From Bacteroidaceae bacterium (GTDB taxonomy: Bacteria > Bacteroidota > Bacteroidia > Bacteroidales > Bacteroidaceae): a stretch of DNA of 64,000 bases. The notes beneath the pieces were generated by a model. The model searched no databases. It saw nothing but the letters and a program-made list of their open reading frames with translations, and was not told the DNA's origin. The stretch is taken from assembly GCA_017617575.1 (NCBI GenBank), contig JAFZVY010000090.1, positions 28,145-92,144 of the forward strand, given 5' to 3'. How positions within the stretch are numbered: the first letter of the stretch is position 1; each line of letters starts with the position of its first letter. This document shows positions 1 through 9,380 of this stretch, in pieces. Both the position numbers and the translations under genes were made by a program.

Positions 1-287
1 TTGTAGTCGAATGCACCACGGCTACGATAACCGTTGAAGTGGAGACGCGCACCGAATGATGGTGCAAACATACGACCAACGCTAAGTCCGAAAGTAGGCA
101 TTAAGGTCTCTGTCATCTTGACATCTGTGAATACTGTTCCTACACCACCCTGTACTTGTACGAAGGTGTATGGCTGTGGCTTATAACCAAGTTCTTGTTC
201 CTGTACCTCAGCTGCTGACTGTGCCATGGCATTTGCGCTGCACAATGCAACTAATGATGCTGCGATAGTAGTTTTAAGATTAAGCAT
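1..287 (-). CDS. Outer-membrane protein, N-terminal part (OmpA/porin-like), cut by window edge
   Basis: The minus strand reads MLNLKTTIAASLVALCSANA and stays open to the window edge (about 95 codons). The start is a Sec signal peptide ending near AMAQ. It is followed by a stretch with beta-barrel character (FVQVQGGVGTVFTDVK, then LSVGRMFAPSFGARLHFNG), which resembles the first strands of Bacteroidota OmpA-family or surface-barrel proteins. The C-terminal half lies outside the window, so a peptidoglycan-binding OmpA domain cannot be confirmed. A strong promoter lies just upstream at 327-358. Export and barrel character are clear; the family assignment is tentative. Confidence 0.7.
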   Translation of the reverse strand, partial: MLNLKTTIAASLVALCSANAMAQSAAEVQEQELGYKPQPYTFVQVQGGVGTVFTDVKMTETLMPTFGLSVGRMFAPSFGARLHFNGYRSRGAFDY

Positions 288-326
288 AATTGTTAAAAAA
301 ATTAAGGTTCGTTAATATTTTGGGCT

Positions 327-358
327 CAAAATTAGTTAATATTGAGTAATTGAACAAA
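327..358 (-). promoter_or_regulatory. Bacteroidota-type promoter of the outer-membrane protein gene
   Basis: On the minus strand TTTG (355-358) and TAATTTTG (327-334) are separated by 20 nt. This matches the Bacteroides consensus of a -33 TTTG and a -7 TAnnTTTG. The start codon at 285-287 lies about 40 nt downstream. Confidence 0.7.
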
Positions 359-377
359 CCAAAACCCGAAAATTTTG

Positions 378-385
378 TATATTTG
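378..385 (+). promoter_or_regulatory. -7 box (TATATTTG) of the parE operon
   Basis: TATATTTG matches TAnnTTTG, with transcription expected to start near 392. No good -33 box is seen at the usual spacing. The position decides the parE start: an in-frame TTG at 350 lies upstream of this box, so the ATG at 449 is the plausible start. Confidence 0.5.
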
Positions 386-448
386 CGCAAATTTAGTGTA
401 TATAGGCGTGATGTATGCTTATATTCCATGGTAGTTTTTAAAACAAAT

Positions 449-2416
449 ATGAGCGAAGAAATAAATAATATTCAAGAACCTAAACAGCCAGAGTACAAGG
501 ATGACAACATTATAACGCTTACGGGCGTTCAGCACATTCGTCTTCGTCCGGGTATGTACATCGGTCGTCTCGGCGACGGTACTCATGCTGAGGATGGTAT
601 CTATGTACTTCTAAAGGAAATTATTGATAACTCCATTGACGAGTTCAAGATGAAAGCTGGCAAGCGCATAGAGGTTGACATTACAGACGACCTCGTCGTT
701 ACTGTCAGGGATTATGGACGAGGTATTCCTCAGGGTAAGATGATTGAGGCCGTTTCGATACTTAACACTGGTGGTAAGTACGATTCAAAGGCTTTCCAAA
801 AGTCCATCGGACTTAATGGAGTGGGTACCAAGGCTGTTAATGCCTTGTCTTCGCTCTTTGAGGTAAGGAGTTATCGTGACGGCAAGGTGAGGACAGCCAT
901 CTTTGAGAAGGGTGAGCTTGTGTCTGACAAGACGGAGAAGACGGATGAGGAGAATGGTACTTACATCCACTTCATTCCGGACAATACCTTGTTCCTCAAC
1001 TATAAGTTCCAGGGTGAGTTTGTTGAGACTATGCTCCGCAACTACACTTACCTCAATACTGGTCTTGAGATTTACTACAACCAGCGTCGCATCACTTCGC
1101 GCAACGGTCTCAAGGACCTCCTCATAGACACAATGGACACTCAGCCTCTCTATGACATCATCCATCTCAAGGGTGATGACATAGAGATAGCTTTCACACA
1201 TACCAACCAGCAGTATGGCGAGGAGTATCATTCATTCGTTAATGGTCAGCATACCATACAGGGTGGTACTCACCAGAGTGCATTCAAGGAGCATATTGCA
1301 CGTACAATCAAGGATTTCTTCAACAAGAACTATGACCTTGGCGACGTGCGTAGCGGTATCGTTGCAGCCATTGCCATCAATGTGCAGGAGCCTCAGTTTG
1401 AGTCACAGACAAAGATTAAGCTCGGTTCGCTCACTATGGAACCTGGAGGCGGAATAAGCGTCAACAAGTTTGTGGGTGACTTCATCAAGGAGGAAGTGGA
1501 TAACTATCTCCACAAGAACCTTGATGTGGCTGAGATTATCCAACAGAAGATTCAAGACAATGAGCGTGACCGCAAGGCTATTGCAGGTGTAACCAAGTTG
1601 GCAAGGGAGAGAGCCAAGAAGGCAAACCTCCACAATCGCAAGCTTCGTGACTGCCGCGTGCATCTCAACGATGCCAAGGGAGACCAGAAGGAAGAGAGCT
1701 GTATCTTCATTACCGAGGGTGACTCAGCCAGCGGAAGTATCACAAAGAGCCGTGACGTAAATACTCAGGCTGTATTCTCACTCAAAGGTAAGCCTCTCAA
1801 CTGCTTTGGCTTAACTAAGAAAGTGGTGTATGAGAACGAGGAGTTTAACCTTCTTCAGGCAGCCCTCAATATTGAGGACGGCATAGAGGGTCTTCGCTAC
1901 AATAAGGTTATCGTGGCAACCGATGCTGATGTGGACGGTATGCATATCCGTCTGCTCATGATTACCTTCTTCCTTCAGTTTTTCCCAGAGCTTATACGTA
2001 AGGGACACGTGCATATCCTTCAGACACCTCTGTTCCGTGTGCGCCAGAGACGTAAGCGCATTAAGAAGGAGTATCTGGAGCAGCTCACCAAGGGCAAGAA
2101 GGATAGTGGCGACTTCGTGACTGTGTATTGCTACACGGATGAGGAGCGTAAGGAGGCAATAAAGATGCTTTCGCCAGACCCAGAGATAACTCGATTCAAG
2201 GGTCTTGGTGAGATTTCTCCTGATGAGTTCAAAAACTTCATTGGCGAGGACATGCGCCTTGAGGAGGTAACTCTCCGCAAGACAGACCAAGTGAAGGAAC
2301 TCCTTGAATATTATATGGGAAAGAATACTATGGAGCGTCAGAACTTCATCATCAACAATCTTGTGATAGAGGAGGATGTTCCAGAGGAAGATACAGAATT
2401 AGCTGAAGAAGAATGA
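449..2416 (+). CDS. parE: DNA topoisomerase IV subunit B (type IIA topoisomerase, ParE)
   Basis: ATPase subunit of topoisomerase IV, which decatenates daughter chromosomes. The 655-residue product has the GHKL ATPase motifs [16 protein letters not shown] and [14 protein letters not shown], then a transducer domain. Near residues 418-495 is the TOPRIM domain with [10 protein letters not shown] and ATDADVDG, the acidic metal-binding residues. The C-terminal segment is short. The close GyrB paralogue is the main alternative; the [25 protein letters not shown] region is, from memory, characteristic of Bacteroidota ParE. The start is taken at ATG 449 because the upstream TTG extension lies before the promoter box. 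The stop overlaps coaD by 4 nt (ATGA), so it is the first gene of a tight operon. Confidence 0.9.
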   Translation: MSEEINNIQEPKQPEYKDDNIITLTGVQHIRLRPGMYIGRLGDGTHAEDGIYVLLKEIIDNSIDEFKMKAGKRIEVDITDDLVVTVRDYGRGIPQGKMIEAVSILNTGGKYDSKAFQKSIGLNGVGTKAVNALSSLFEVRSYRDGKVRTAIFEKGELVSDKTEKTDEENGTYIHFIPDNTLFLNYKFQGEFVETMLRNYTYLNTGLEIYYNQRRITSRNGLKDLLIDTMDTQPLYDIIHLKGDDIEIAFTHTNQQYGEEYHSFVNGQHTIQGGTHQSAFKEHIARTIKDFFNKNYDLGDVRSGIVAAIAINVQEPQFESQTKIKLGSLTMEPGGGISVNKFVGDFIKEEVDNYLHKNLDVAEIIQQKIQDNERDRKAIAGVTKLARERAKKANLHNRKLRDCRVHLNDAKGDQKEESCIFITEGDSASGSITKSRDVNTQAVFSLKGKPLNCFGLTKKVVYENEEFNLLQAALNIEDGIEGLRYNKVIVATDADVDGMHIRLLMITFFLQFFPELIRKGHVHILQTPLFRVRQRRKRIKKEYLEQLTKGKKDSGDFVTVYCYTDEERKEAIKMLSPDPEITRFKGLGEISPDEFKNFIGEDMRLEEVTLRKTDQVKELLEYYMGKNTMERQNFIINNLVIEEDVPEEDTELAEEE

Positions 2417-2853
2417 TTGCACTATTTGCTGGGTCGTTTGATCCATTCACCCGTGGACATCAGTCCATAGTTGACCGCGTTCTCAAGAGCGTGGCTGACG
2501 AGATTATCGTGGCTGTTGGCATCAACTATGTCAAGAAGAACATGTTTCCAGTAGAGGAAAGGATTCGTTTCATAGAGAAACTGTATGCCGACAATCCAAG
2601 GGTTAGGGTAGCGAGCTACACGGGTCTTACTGTGGATTATGCCCAGAAGGTAGGTGCGGATTTCCTTGTCAGGGGTGTTCGCTCAGCCTCTGACTTTGAG
2701 TTTGAACGTAATATCGCCGACGTAAACAAGCGTCTGAGCGGTATGGAAACTGTTCTTCTATTTACAGAACCTGACTTGTCTTGCGTAAGCTCAAGTGTCG
2801 TTCGCGAACTTATGAGCTATGGCAAGGATGTTTCTCAATTTTTACCGGAATAA
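2413..2853 (+). CDS. coaD: Phosphopantetheine adenylyltransferase
   Basis: Catalyses 4'-phosphopantetheine + ATP to dephospho-CoA, the penultimate step of coenzyme A synthesis. The 146-residue product begins [19 protein letters not shown]. This holds the nucleotidyltransferase (T/H)xGH signature as TRGH. The C-terminal motif [20 protein letters not shown] is typical of CoaD. Length is slightly under the usual 155-165. It overlaps parE by 4 nt and its stop overlaps the next start by 1 nt (TAATG), so translation is probably coupled. coaBC for the same pathway lies at 28663. Confidence 0.93.
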   Translation: MIALFAGSFDPFTRGHQSIVDRVLKSVADEIIVAVGINYVKKNMFPVEERIRFIEKLYADNPRVRVASYTGLTVDYAQKVGADFLVRGVRSASDFEFERNIADVNKRLSGMETVLLFTEPDLSCVSSSVVRELMSYGKDVSQFLPE

Positions 2854-4541
2854 TGAAGAAAATACTTTTACCTATACTTTCTGCTTTTTTATCTTTCGGA
2901 GCATACGCTCAGAAGCAGTCGGAAATCCTTGACGAGGTACAGTTGAGGAAACTGATGATGACTTACTACAGCATCAATCAGTTGTACGTGGATAATGTTG
3001 ACCCAAAGACCCTTATTGAGGATGGTATTAGGGGAATGCTCAAGGAGCTTGACCCTCATTCTATATATACTCCTGCAAAAGAGGTACAGGCTTTGAACGA
3101 GCCTCTTGATGGTAGTTTTGATGGTATTGGTGTTCAATATAATATGTCGGAGGACACGCTTGTGGTCATCCAGCCTGTAAGTGGAGGTCCGAGTGACAAG
3201 GTGGGTATCATCTGTGGCGACAAGATTGTGTCGGTTAATGATACTGCCATAGCAGGCGTAAACATGTCACGTGAGGACATCATGAAGCGTCTCCGTGGTC
3301 CTAAGGGTACTAAGGTAAGGCTTGGTGTCATTCGTGGTGGTATAAAGGATAAGCTCTCGTTTGTGGTGACACGTGACAAGATACCTTTGTATACCATTGA
3401 TGCCTACTATATGATAGACAGCACTACTGGTTATGTGCGCATAAGCAGCTTTGGTGCCACTACCCATGAGGAGTTTGTGAAGGCATGTACAAGGCTAAAG
3501 AGTCAAGGCATGAAGGACATCATTATCGACCTTCAGGGTAACGGTGGTGGTTATCTTCAGGCAGCCGTGCAGATGGCTGATGAGTTCCTTTCAAACCATG
3601 AGATGATTGTATATACAGAGGGACGTTCACAGGGACGTCACGATTTCCGTGCAACATCTGGTAACATGGAAGTGGGAAAGGTGGTTGTCCTCGTTGACGG
3701 ATATACTGCTTCTGCCTCTGAAATCCTTTCAGGTGCTTTGCAGGATAACGATAGGGGAGTGATAGTAGGTCGTAGAACATTCGCAAAAGGTCTTGTACAG
3801 CGTCCTATTAACCTTCCTGACGGTAGTCTCATCCGCCTTACCGTAGCGCATTACTACAGCCCTGTTGGACGTTGTTTCCAGAAGCCATATGTCAAGGGTG
3901 ACAAGAAGGCATACGACAACGATATGCTTGACCGTCTTAATAGTGGTGAGCTTACTAATGCGGACAGCATTCATTTCCCTGATTCCCTGATGTTCCATAC
4001 TAAGGCAGGACGTATCGTATATGGTGGTGGAGGTATCATGCCTGACGTGTATGTTCCTCTTGACACATTACGCTACACAAGGCTTCATCGTGAACTCACG
4101 GCTAAGGGTTGTGTTGTTCAGGCTACTCTCAAGTTCCTTGATACCAACAGGAAGAAGTTTGATAAGGAGTATCACATAGACCTCTATCGTAAGACTAAGA
4201 AGAAGGAGAACAAGGGTAAGGAGGTTGTGTTTGATATGACTGAATTCAATCGTTTCAAGGATTCTTATGAGATTCCAAAGGAACTCTTGGATTTGGTTAT
4301 TGAAAAGGCTAAGGAGGCAAAGATAGAGTACAACGATTCTACTCTTGAGAAGACTATGCCTACCCTCAAGATTCAGCTCAAGGCTCTCCTTGCTCGTGAC
4401 CTGTGGGATATGAGTGAATACTTCCAGATAATCAACCCTCTAAATGAGATTTATCTCAAGGGTCTTGAAGCTATAAAGGACGAGAAGTATAATAGTATTC
4501 TCAATGTAAAAATAGTGTTTAATCAGGAGGGTGAATATTGA
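2853..4541 (+). CDS. Secreted S41 family C-terminal processing peptidase with PDZ domain
   Basis: Probable tail-specific serine protease of the periplasm. The start at ATG 2853 gives a Sec signal peptide ([20 protein letters not shown]) and overlaps the coaD stop by 1 nt. A PDZ domain (about residues 85-165, GIGVQYN to GVIRGG) is followed by the S41 core. The catalytic Ser lies in TASASE near residue 288 and the catalytic Lys in FAKGLVQ near residue 312, so the Ser-Lys dyad is intact. About 200 further residues at the C-terminus are charged and probably helical. Homologues are commonly labelled CtpA or Prc-like; the physiological substrate cannot be read from sequence. Confidence 0.9.
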   Translation: MKKILLPILSAFLSFGAYAQKQSEILDEVQLRKLMMTYYSINQLYVDNVDPKTLIEDGIRGMLKELDPHSIYTPAKEVQALNEPLDGSFDGIGVQYNMSEDTLVVIQPVSGGPSDKVGIICGDKIVSVNDTAIAGVNMSREDIMKRLRGPKGTKVRLGVIRGGIKDKLSFVVTRDKIPLYTIDAYYMIDSTTGYVRISSFGATTHEEFVKACTRLKSQGMKDIIIDLQGNGGGYLQAAVQMADEFLSNHEMIVYTEGRSQGRHDFRATSGNMEVGKVVVLVDGYTASASEILSGALQDNDRGVIVGRRTFAKGLVQRPINLPDGSLIRLTVAHYYSPVGRCFQKPYVKGDKKAYDNDMLDRLNSGELTNADSIHFPDSLMFHTKAGRIVYGGGGIMPDVYVPLDTLRYTRLHRELTAKGCVVQATLKFLDTNRKKFDKEYHIDLYRKTKKKENKGKEVVFDMTEFNRFKDSYEIPKELLDLVIEKAKEAKIEYNDSTLEKTMPTLKIQLKALLARDLWDMSEYFQIINPLNEIYLKGLEAIKDEKYNSILNVKIVFNQEGEY

Positions 4542-5014
4542 TGTCAGGGTTCACTTCTTCTAAAATACTGGTGAATATGATTACATATAATGTTGATGGC
4601 GTTAAGATGCCTGCAATCAAGAAGCGTGACACAAGTGCTTGGATTAAGGCTGTTGCTGCAAGTTATGGCAAGAAGGTAGGGGATATCGCCTATATCTTCT
4701 GTGATGACGAGAAGATACTTGAAGTGAATAAGCAGTATCTTCAGCATGATTATTATACGGATATCATCACTTTTGACTATTGTGATGACCTTGTTGAGAT
4801 GGGTATCAAGAACACTATATCTGGTGACCTCTTCATCAGTCTTGATACTGTGCGTACTAATGCCGAGCAGCAGGGTACTACATACGATGAGGAACTTCAT
4901 CGTGTGATTATCCACGGCATCCTTCATCTTGTTGGTATTAACGACAAGGGTCCTGGTGAACGTGAGATTATGGAGGCTGCCGAGAATAAAGCACTCGCTA
5001 TGCTTAATGCATGA
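4541..5014 (+). CDS. ybeY: Endoribonuclease YbeY (rRNA maturation factor)
   Basis: Metal-dependent RNase used in 16S rRNA 3'-end maturation and ribosome quality control. The metal motif is HGILHLVGINDKGPGE, with two of the three canonical histidines of H-x3-H-x5-H visible; the third position carries no His. ITFDY and the SGDLFIS strand fit the family. ATG 4541 overlaps the protease stop (TGATG) and has AGGAGG at 4525-4530, a rare Shine-Dalgarno-like sequence here. The in-frame ATG at 4577 would give an N-terminus closer to homologues (MITYNVDGVKMP). Last gene of the parE operon, followed by a strong terminator. Confidence 0.88.
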   Translation: MSGFTSSKILVNMITYNVDGVKMPAIKKRDTSAWIKAVAASYGKKVGDIAYIFCDDEKILEVNKQYLQHDYYTDIITFDYCDDLVEMGIKNTISGDLFISLDTVRTNAEQQGTTYDEELHRVIIHGILHLVGINDKGPGEREIMEAAENKALAMLNA

Positions 5015-5073
5015 TTAACTTCGTTGAGTACTTCGGTGTTTACAATTGATAGTATTTCAATAATTACAATAGG

Positions 5074-5107
5074 GGAGTTAGGGCATTTTGCCTTAACTCC
5101 TTTTTTT
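5074..5107 (+). terminator. Rho-independent terminator of the parE-ybeY operon
   Basis: A 12-bp stem (5074-5085 with 5089-5100, one G-U pair) with a 3-nt loop is followed by seven T at 5101-5107. It lies 60 nt after the ybeY stop. Confidence 0.9.
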
Positions 5108-5128
5108 CATTATATTATTGCAAAAATA

Positions 5129-5231
5129 ACCCATATCTCCTGTGCGGCAGATATACATCTGATTGTCGGGAGATATGGGTATAAATGTTGTATGATATAT
5201 ATCTTTTCATCATAAGATGTGGTGTCTTATG
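5129..5231. repeat. Nested inverted repeats between ybeY and polA
   Basis: Perfect 12-bp arms (ACCCATATCTCC at 5129-5140 and its complement at 5169-5180) enclose 28 nt holding an inner hairpin (CAGAT 5148-5152 with ATCTG 5157-5161). A separate 7-bp hairpin CATAAGA/TCTTATG follows at 5211-5231. No ORF is supported in 5015-5322. The elements sit between convergent genes, so they may be termination or decay-control structures. Confidence 0.5.
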
Positions 5232-5322
5232 ATTGCAGAATATAGTATCCTAATTGTAAATTCTGAATTCCAAAGAACTCAGTGAATCTAATTATGCATT
5301 CTGAATTTTGAATTATTAATTG

Positions 5323-8121
5323 TTAATGTGCTTCCAGCCAGTTCTTTCCCCATCCGCTTTCAGCGAGGAGTGGTACTGACATGTTTATAGCACCTTCCAT
5401 TTCTTCTTTCACAAGCTTCTCAAGTCTTTCCTTTTCTTCTGGTAAAACCGTGAAGTTGAGTTCGTCATGAACCTGCAGAATCATTCTTGATTTGAGACCT
5501 TCCTCCCTTATTCTCTTGTCTATCCTTATCATCGCTATTTTGATGATGTCGGCTGCTGTTCCTTGGATAGGGGAGTTGATGGCATTACGCTCAGCATATC
5601 CTCGTACTACTGCATTACGAGAGTTGATGTCAGGTAATTGACATCTTCTGCCGAAGAGTGTTTCAGTATATCCTTTTTCCCTTGCTTTCTCGATGGATTT
5701 ATCCATGTATTCCTTCACACCAGGATATGTGGCAAAATATTCGTCTATAAGGCCCTTTGCTTCGCTTCGACTTACATTCATACGTTCAGCCAATCCAAAC
5801 GCGCTGATGCCGTAAATAATGCCGAAATTTGCGGTCTTTGCCATACGTCTCATATCAGCCGTTACTTCATCCATCGGTTTCTTGAATATTTTGGCAGCTG
5901 TGGCACGGTGAATATCGTGTCCGCTGTTGAAGTCTTCAACCATATTCTTGTCACCACTAAGATGTGCCATTATGCGAAGTTCTATCTGACTATAATCTGC
6001 AGAGAAGAACTCGCATCCATCCTCTGGTATGAATGCTTTTCTCACTTCCTTGCCGTTCTCGTCTCTGATAGGTATGTTCTGTAGGTTTGGATTGCTTGAA
6101 CTTAATCTACCTGTGGTTGTTACTGCCTGATTATATGACGTATGTATCTTACCTGTCCTTGGGTTTATAAGTTCAGGTAGGGCGTCGATATATGTGCTCA
6201 GAAGCTTCTTGTAGCCTCTGTATTCAAGTATCTTTTCCACTACTGGATGTTTGCCTACGAGTGTTGCCAAGACTTCTTCCGAAGTGACATACTGACCTGT
6301 CTTTGTCTTCTTTGCCTTGTCTGATAGCTTTAGCTTGTCGAACAGAAGTTCACCTACTTGCTTAGGTGATGATATGTTTATCTCTTCGCCTGCTGTTTCA
6401 CGTATTATTCTCTCTATTTCGAGCATCTTCTCTGTGAATAGCTTGGATGTCTCCTTGAGTGACTCTGTGTCTATGCGCACTCCTTCCATCTCCATCCTTG
6501 TAAGGACAGGGACAAGTGGCATCTCTATTTCCTTGAACAGTTTTGTGAGTCCTTTCTCTTCAAGTTCCTTCTCAAGGATATTCTTCAGTTTCAAGGTTAC
6601 GTCCGCATCCTCGCTTGCGTACTCATATACGTTCTTTGGTTCGAGTTGTCGCATTGACTTCTGGTTTCGACCTGTGCCTATGAGTTCGTCAATATGAATT
6701 GTCTTGTACTGAAGATAAATCTCTGCAAGGTAATCCATGTTGTGACGTAACTCTGGTGAGATGATGTAATGAGCAATCATGGTGTCGAACATTTCACCTT
6801 GAAGTTCGATACCATAGTTTGCAAGAACGGTCATGTCATATTTTATGTTTTGACCAATCTTGGTGATTTTTGGATTTTCGTAGATGCCTCTGAACTTTTC
6901 GAGAATTTTTTGTGTCTCCTCTCTGTTTTCAGGACAAGGAACGTAAAATGCCTCGTTTTCTTCAACGGAGAAGCTCAATCCGACCAATTCTGCCTTGATT
7001 GCGTCCTTGTCGGTTGTTTCCGTGTCTAATGAAACGAATCCTTTTGTTAATATTTTTGCAATTATATTGTCTATTCCTTCTACTGTTTCAACAAGATAGT
7101 AATTATGATTTATATCCTTTAAAGTTTGAAGAGTGGTGGAAATTTCAATTTCTTTGTCATTGTCTTGCTCTGTTGCAAACAAATCACCTCCAAAAAGGTC
7201 GTTTGTTTGTCCTTTTTTACTCTTTGATGATTTTGGAGTATTTTCGGCTGTTTTTACTCCAAAAAATTTGTTGAGTAGTGCTCTGAACTCAAGTTCCTCG
7301 AAAATGGCCTTCAACTCATTTTCATTGATTGGTTTTCTTTCGAGGTTGGCAAGGTCGAGTTCTATCGGTACGTCAGTTTTTATCTCTGCAAGGTATCTTG
7401 ATATCTTGATGTCCTCGATGTGTGACTCAACCTTTGTCTTGAGTGCTCCTTTGAGTTCGCTGTATCTTGCTATAAGATTTTCTGTGTCGCCAAATTGCTT
7501 GATGAGTTTGACTGCTGTCTTTTCTCCCACACCTGGACAACCTGGATAGTTATCTGATGAGTCGCCCATGAGTCCGAGTAGGTCGATGACTTGTTTGGTG
7601 TTTTCGAGGTCGTACTTGGCAAGTACCTCGTCAACACCTAATATGTCGAATCCACCGTCATGTCTTGGCTTGTACATCTTGACGTTCTTCTTGACAAGTT
7701 GGGCATAGTCCTTGTCAGGTGTCATCATGTATGTTTCAATGTCGTTTATCTCGGATGCCTTGGTTGCTAATGTGCCGATGACATCGTCTGCCTCATATCC
7801 TTGAACCTCAAGGATAGGTATGTTGTATGCGTCAAGAATCTTTTTGATGTAGGGTAGGGCAAACCTTATTCCCTCAGGTGTCTCCTCACGCTGAGCCTTG
7901 TATGGAGCGTAGTATTCGTGACGGAATGTAGGTCCGTGTGGGTCGAACGCAACTCCTATATAGTCAATGCTTTCCTTTGAGAGCAGTTCTTCGAGTGTAT
8001 TAACAAAGCCAAGAACAGCACTGGTGTTTTGTCCCTTGCTGTTTATTCTTGGGTTTTTGATAAAACCATAGTATGCTCTGTATATGAGTGCGTAAGCATC
8101 AAGTAAAAAAAGTTTTTTCAT
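5323..8121 (-). CDS. polA: DNA polymerase I
   Basis: Repair and Okazaki-fragment polymerase of 932 residues. The 5'-nuclease domain occupies about residues 1-290 (LFLLDAYALIYRAYYGF, GYEADDVIGT, GDSSDNYPGCPGVGEKTA). The 3'-5' exonuclease domain (about 350-540) keeps its acidic residues in SLDTETTD, KYDMTVL and YASEDADVTLKL, so proofreading is probably active. The polymerase domain carries motifs DYSQIELRIMAHLSGD, RRMAKTANFGIIYGIS and QVHDELNF. The start at 8121 (MKKLFLLDAYAL) replaces a 16-codon upstream extension that would begin before the -7 box at 8142-8149. Divergent from the polyprenyl synthase gene. Confidence 0.97.
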   Translation of the reverse strand: MKKLFLLDAYALIYRAYYGFIKNPRINSKGQNTSAVLGFVNTLEELLSKESIDYIGVAFDPHGPTFRHEYYAPYKAQREETPEGIRFALPYIKKILDAYNIPILEVQGYEADDVIGTLATKASEINDIETYMMTPDKDYAQLVKKNVKMYKPRHDGGFDILGVDEVLAKYDLENTKQVIDLLGLMGDSSDNYPGCPGVGEKTAVKLIKQFGDTENLIARYSELKGALKTKVESHIEDIKISRYLAEIKTDVPIELDLANLERKPINENELKAIFEELEFRALLNKFFGVKTAENTPKSSKSKKGQTNDLFGGDLFATEQDNDKEIEISTTLQTLKDINHNYYLVETVEGIDNIIAKILTKGFVSLDTETTDKDAIKAELVGLSFSVEENEAFYVPCPENREETQKILEKFRGIYENPKITKIGQNIKYDMTVLANYGIELQGEMFDTMIAHYIISPELRHNMDYLAEIYLQYKTIHIDELIGTGRNQKSMRQLEPKNVYEYASEDADVTLKLKNILEKELEEKGLTKLFKEIEMPLVPVLTRMEMEGVRIDTESLKETSKLFTEKMLEIERIIRETAGEEINISSPKQVGELLFDKLKLSDKAKKTKTGQYVTSEEVLATLVGKHPVVEKILEYRGYKKLLSTYIDALPELINPRTGKIHTSYNQAVTTTGRLSSSNPNLQNIPIRDENGKEVRKAFIPEDGCEFFSADYSQIELRIMAHLSGDKNMVEDFNSGHDIHRATAAKIFKKPMDEVTADMRRMAKTANFGIIYGISAFGLAERMNVSRSEAKGLIDEYFATYPGVKEYMDKSIEKAREKGYTETLFGRRCQLPDINSRNAVVRGYAERNAINSPIQGTAADIIKIAMIRIDKRIREEGLKSRMILQVHDELNFTVLPEEKERLEKLVKEEMEGAINMSVPLLAESGWGKNWLEAH

Positions 8122-8141
8122 TTTATTTCTTAATTTTTCTT

Positions 8142-8149
8142 CAAACTTA
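8142..8149 (-). promoter_or_regulatory. -7 box (TAAGTTTG) of polA
   Basis: TAAGTTTG on the minus strand matches TAnnTTTG, 20 nt upstream of the polA ATG. A TTG at 8167-8169 is spaced 17 nt, shorter than usual, so the -33 element is uncertain. Confidence 0.45.
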
Positions 8150-8191
8150 CGGAAAATATTTGAAATCAATGTATAATTCGTAAGAAATACT

Positions 8192-8199
8192 TACCTTTG
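8192..8199 (+). promoter_or_regulatory. -7 box (TACCTTTG) of the polyprenyl synthase gene
   Basis: TACCTTTG matches TAnnTTTG. It contains the TTG that could be misread as a start at 8197, so the ATG at 8218 is preferred. No convincing -33 element is visible. Confidence 0.5.
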
Positions 8200-8217
8200 C
8201 AAGAGATTTTTAAGATT

Positions 8218-9192
8218 ATGGATATAATACAGCAAATAAGGAAGCCAATAGAGAGTGAGTTGGATCAATACCGCAAGGTTTTTGATTCTTATCTTGTACA
8301 CGATAATTCTCTTCTTAATAGTGCACTTTCAGCTGTTTCTTCCCGTAAGGGAAAGATGATGCGTCCTATTCTTACTCTTCTTACTGCCAAACTTTTGGGT
8401 GAGGTAAATGATAATTCTATATTTACTGCTGCCACCTTTGAGTTTTTTCATACTGCCAGTCTTCTTCACGATGATATTGTCGATGAATCAGACGAGAGAA
8501 GGGGTCAGCCTTCTATAAATAATTCCTTTGGTAATAAGGTGGCAGTATTGGTAGGTGATTACATCCTTGCAAACGCTCTTATTAATGCCGCTAAGACGGG
8601 TAATACACGTCTTGTGGACATTGTATCCAAGGCTGCACAAGAACTCTCTGCTGGCGAGATTTTACAGCTTAGCAACGTTCAGAATGAGACTTTCTCTGAG
8701 GATGTATATTATGATATTATTCACGGTAAGACAGCGGCTCTCTTCTCTGCTTGTACTGAGGGTGGTGCTTTGTCTGTCAATGCAAGTGAAAAGGATGTGA
8801 ATAATCTTAGGGAACTTGGACACCTAATCGGTATGTGTTTCCAAATTCGTGATGATATATTCGATTATTATTCAGATGCATCAATTGGTAAGCCTACGGG
8901 TAATGACATGAAGGAAGGAAAGGTAACTCTTCCTGTCATATACGCTCTGAATAAGACAAATAACGGAGATTATAAGAATATTGCTCTTCGTGTAAAGAGT
9001 GGGGGAGTGACACAGGATGAAATCGATGCTCTTGTGTCTTTCACAAAGGAAAACGGTGGTATAGAATATGCTACAAACCGAATGAATGAATTTGCTGATA
9101 AGGCAAAGGATATTCTTTCTTCTTACCCAGATTCTGAGGTGAAAACTTCCCTCTTCCTATATATCGATTTCGTTGTAGGAAGAACATATTAA
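8218..9192 (+). CDS. trans-Polyprenyl diphosphate synthase (IspA/IspB family)
   Basis: Condenses isopentenyl diphosphate with an allylic diphosphate to give the long prenyl chain, probably the menaquinone side chain. The 324-residue protein has both aspartate-rich motifs: LLHDDIVDESDERRG (about residues 85-97) and FQIRDDIFDYYSD. The nearby GKPTGNDMKEGKVTLPVIYAL is also characteristic. The residues before the first motif are not bulky aromatics, which fits a long-chain product, but chain length is not determined. Monocistronic: own -7 box upstream and a hairpin terminator 22 nt after the stop. Confidence 0.9.
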   Translation: MDIIQQIRKPIESELDQYRKVFDSYLVHDNSLLNSALSAVSSRKGKMMRPILTLLTAKLLGEVNDNSIFTAATFEFFHTASLLHDDIVDESDERRGQPSINNSFGNKVAVLVGDYILANALINAAKTGNTRLVDIVSKAAQELSAGEILQLSNVQNETFSEDVYYDIIHGKTAALFSACTEGGALSVNASEKDVNNLRELGHLIGMCFQIRDDIFDYYSDASIGKPTGNDMKEGKVTLPVIYALNKTNNGDYKNIALRVKSGGVTQDEIDALVSFTKENGGIEYATNRMNEFADKAKDILSSYPDSEVKTSLFLYIDFVVGRTY

Positions 9193-9214
9193 AAACATCG
9201 TATCAAAAAAAGGA

Positions 9215-9252
9215 ATTGGCTGGTTCTCGTGAGAGAATCAGCCAATGTTTTT
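9215..9252 (+). terminator. Rho-independent terminator after the polyprenyl synthase gene
   Basis: A 14-bp stem (9215-9228 with 9233-9246, one G-U) with loop GTGA is followed by GTTTTT. The rest of the gap to 9380 holds degenerate GTACGGTT and CCGTTA direct repeats and no gene. Confidence 0.85.
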
Positions 9253-9380
9253 GTGTGGTTGTACGGTTTTGAGGTTATGCGGTTAAGAGGTTGTACGGTA
9301 GTACGGTTTTACCGTTATTTCCGTTGTCACCATTTATCCTTAATCTTTGACCGTTAACCATTAATCGTTACGCCATTATA

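Noticed and set aside
350-448. In-frame upstream extension of parE from TTG 350
   Set aside because: It precedes the -7 box and adds residues not expected in ParE. The same logic removes upstream extensions of polA, apt, metK, nadB, the M16 gene, cysE and the TonB receptor.
5024-5215. 63-codon ORF after ybeY
   Set aside because: It runs through the terminator and inverted repeats and has no family-like features.
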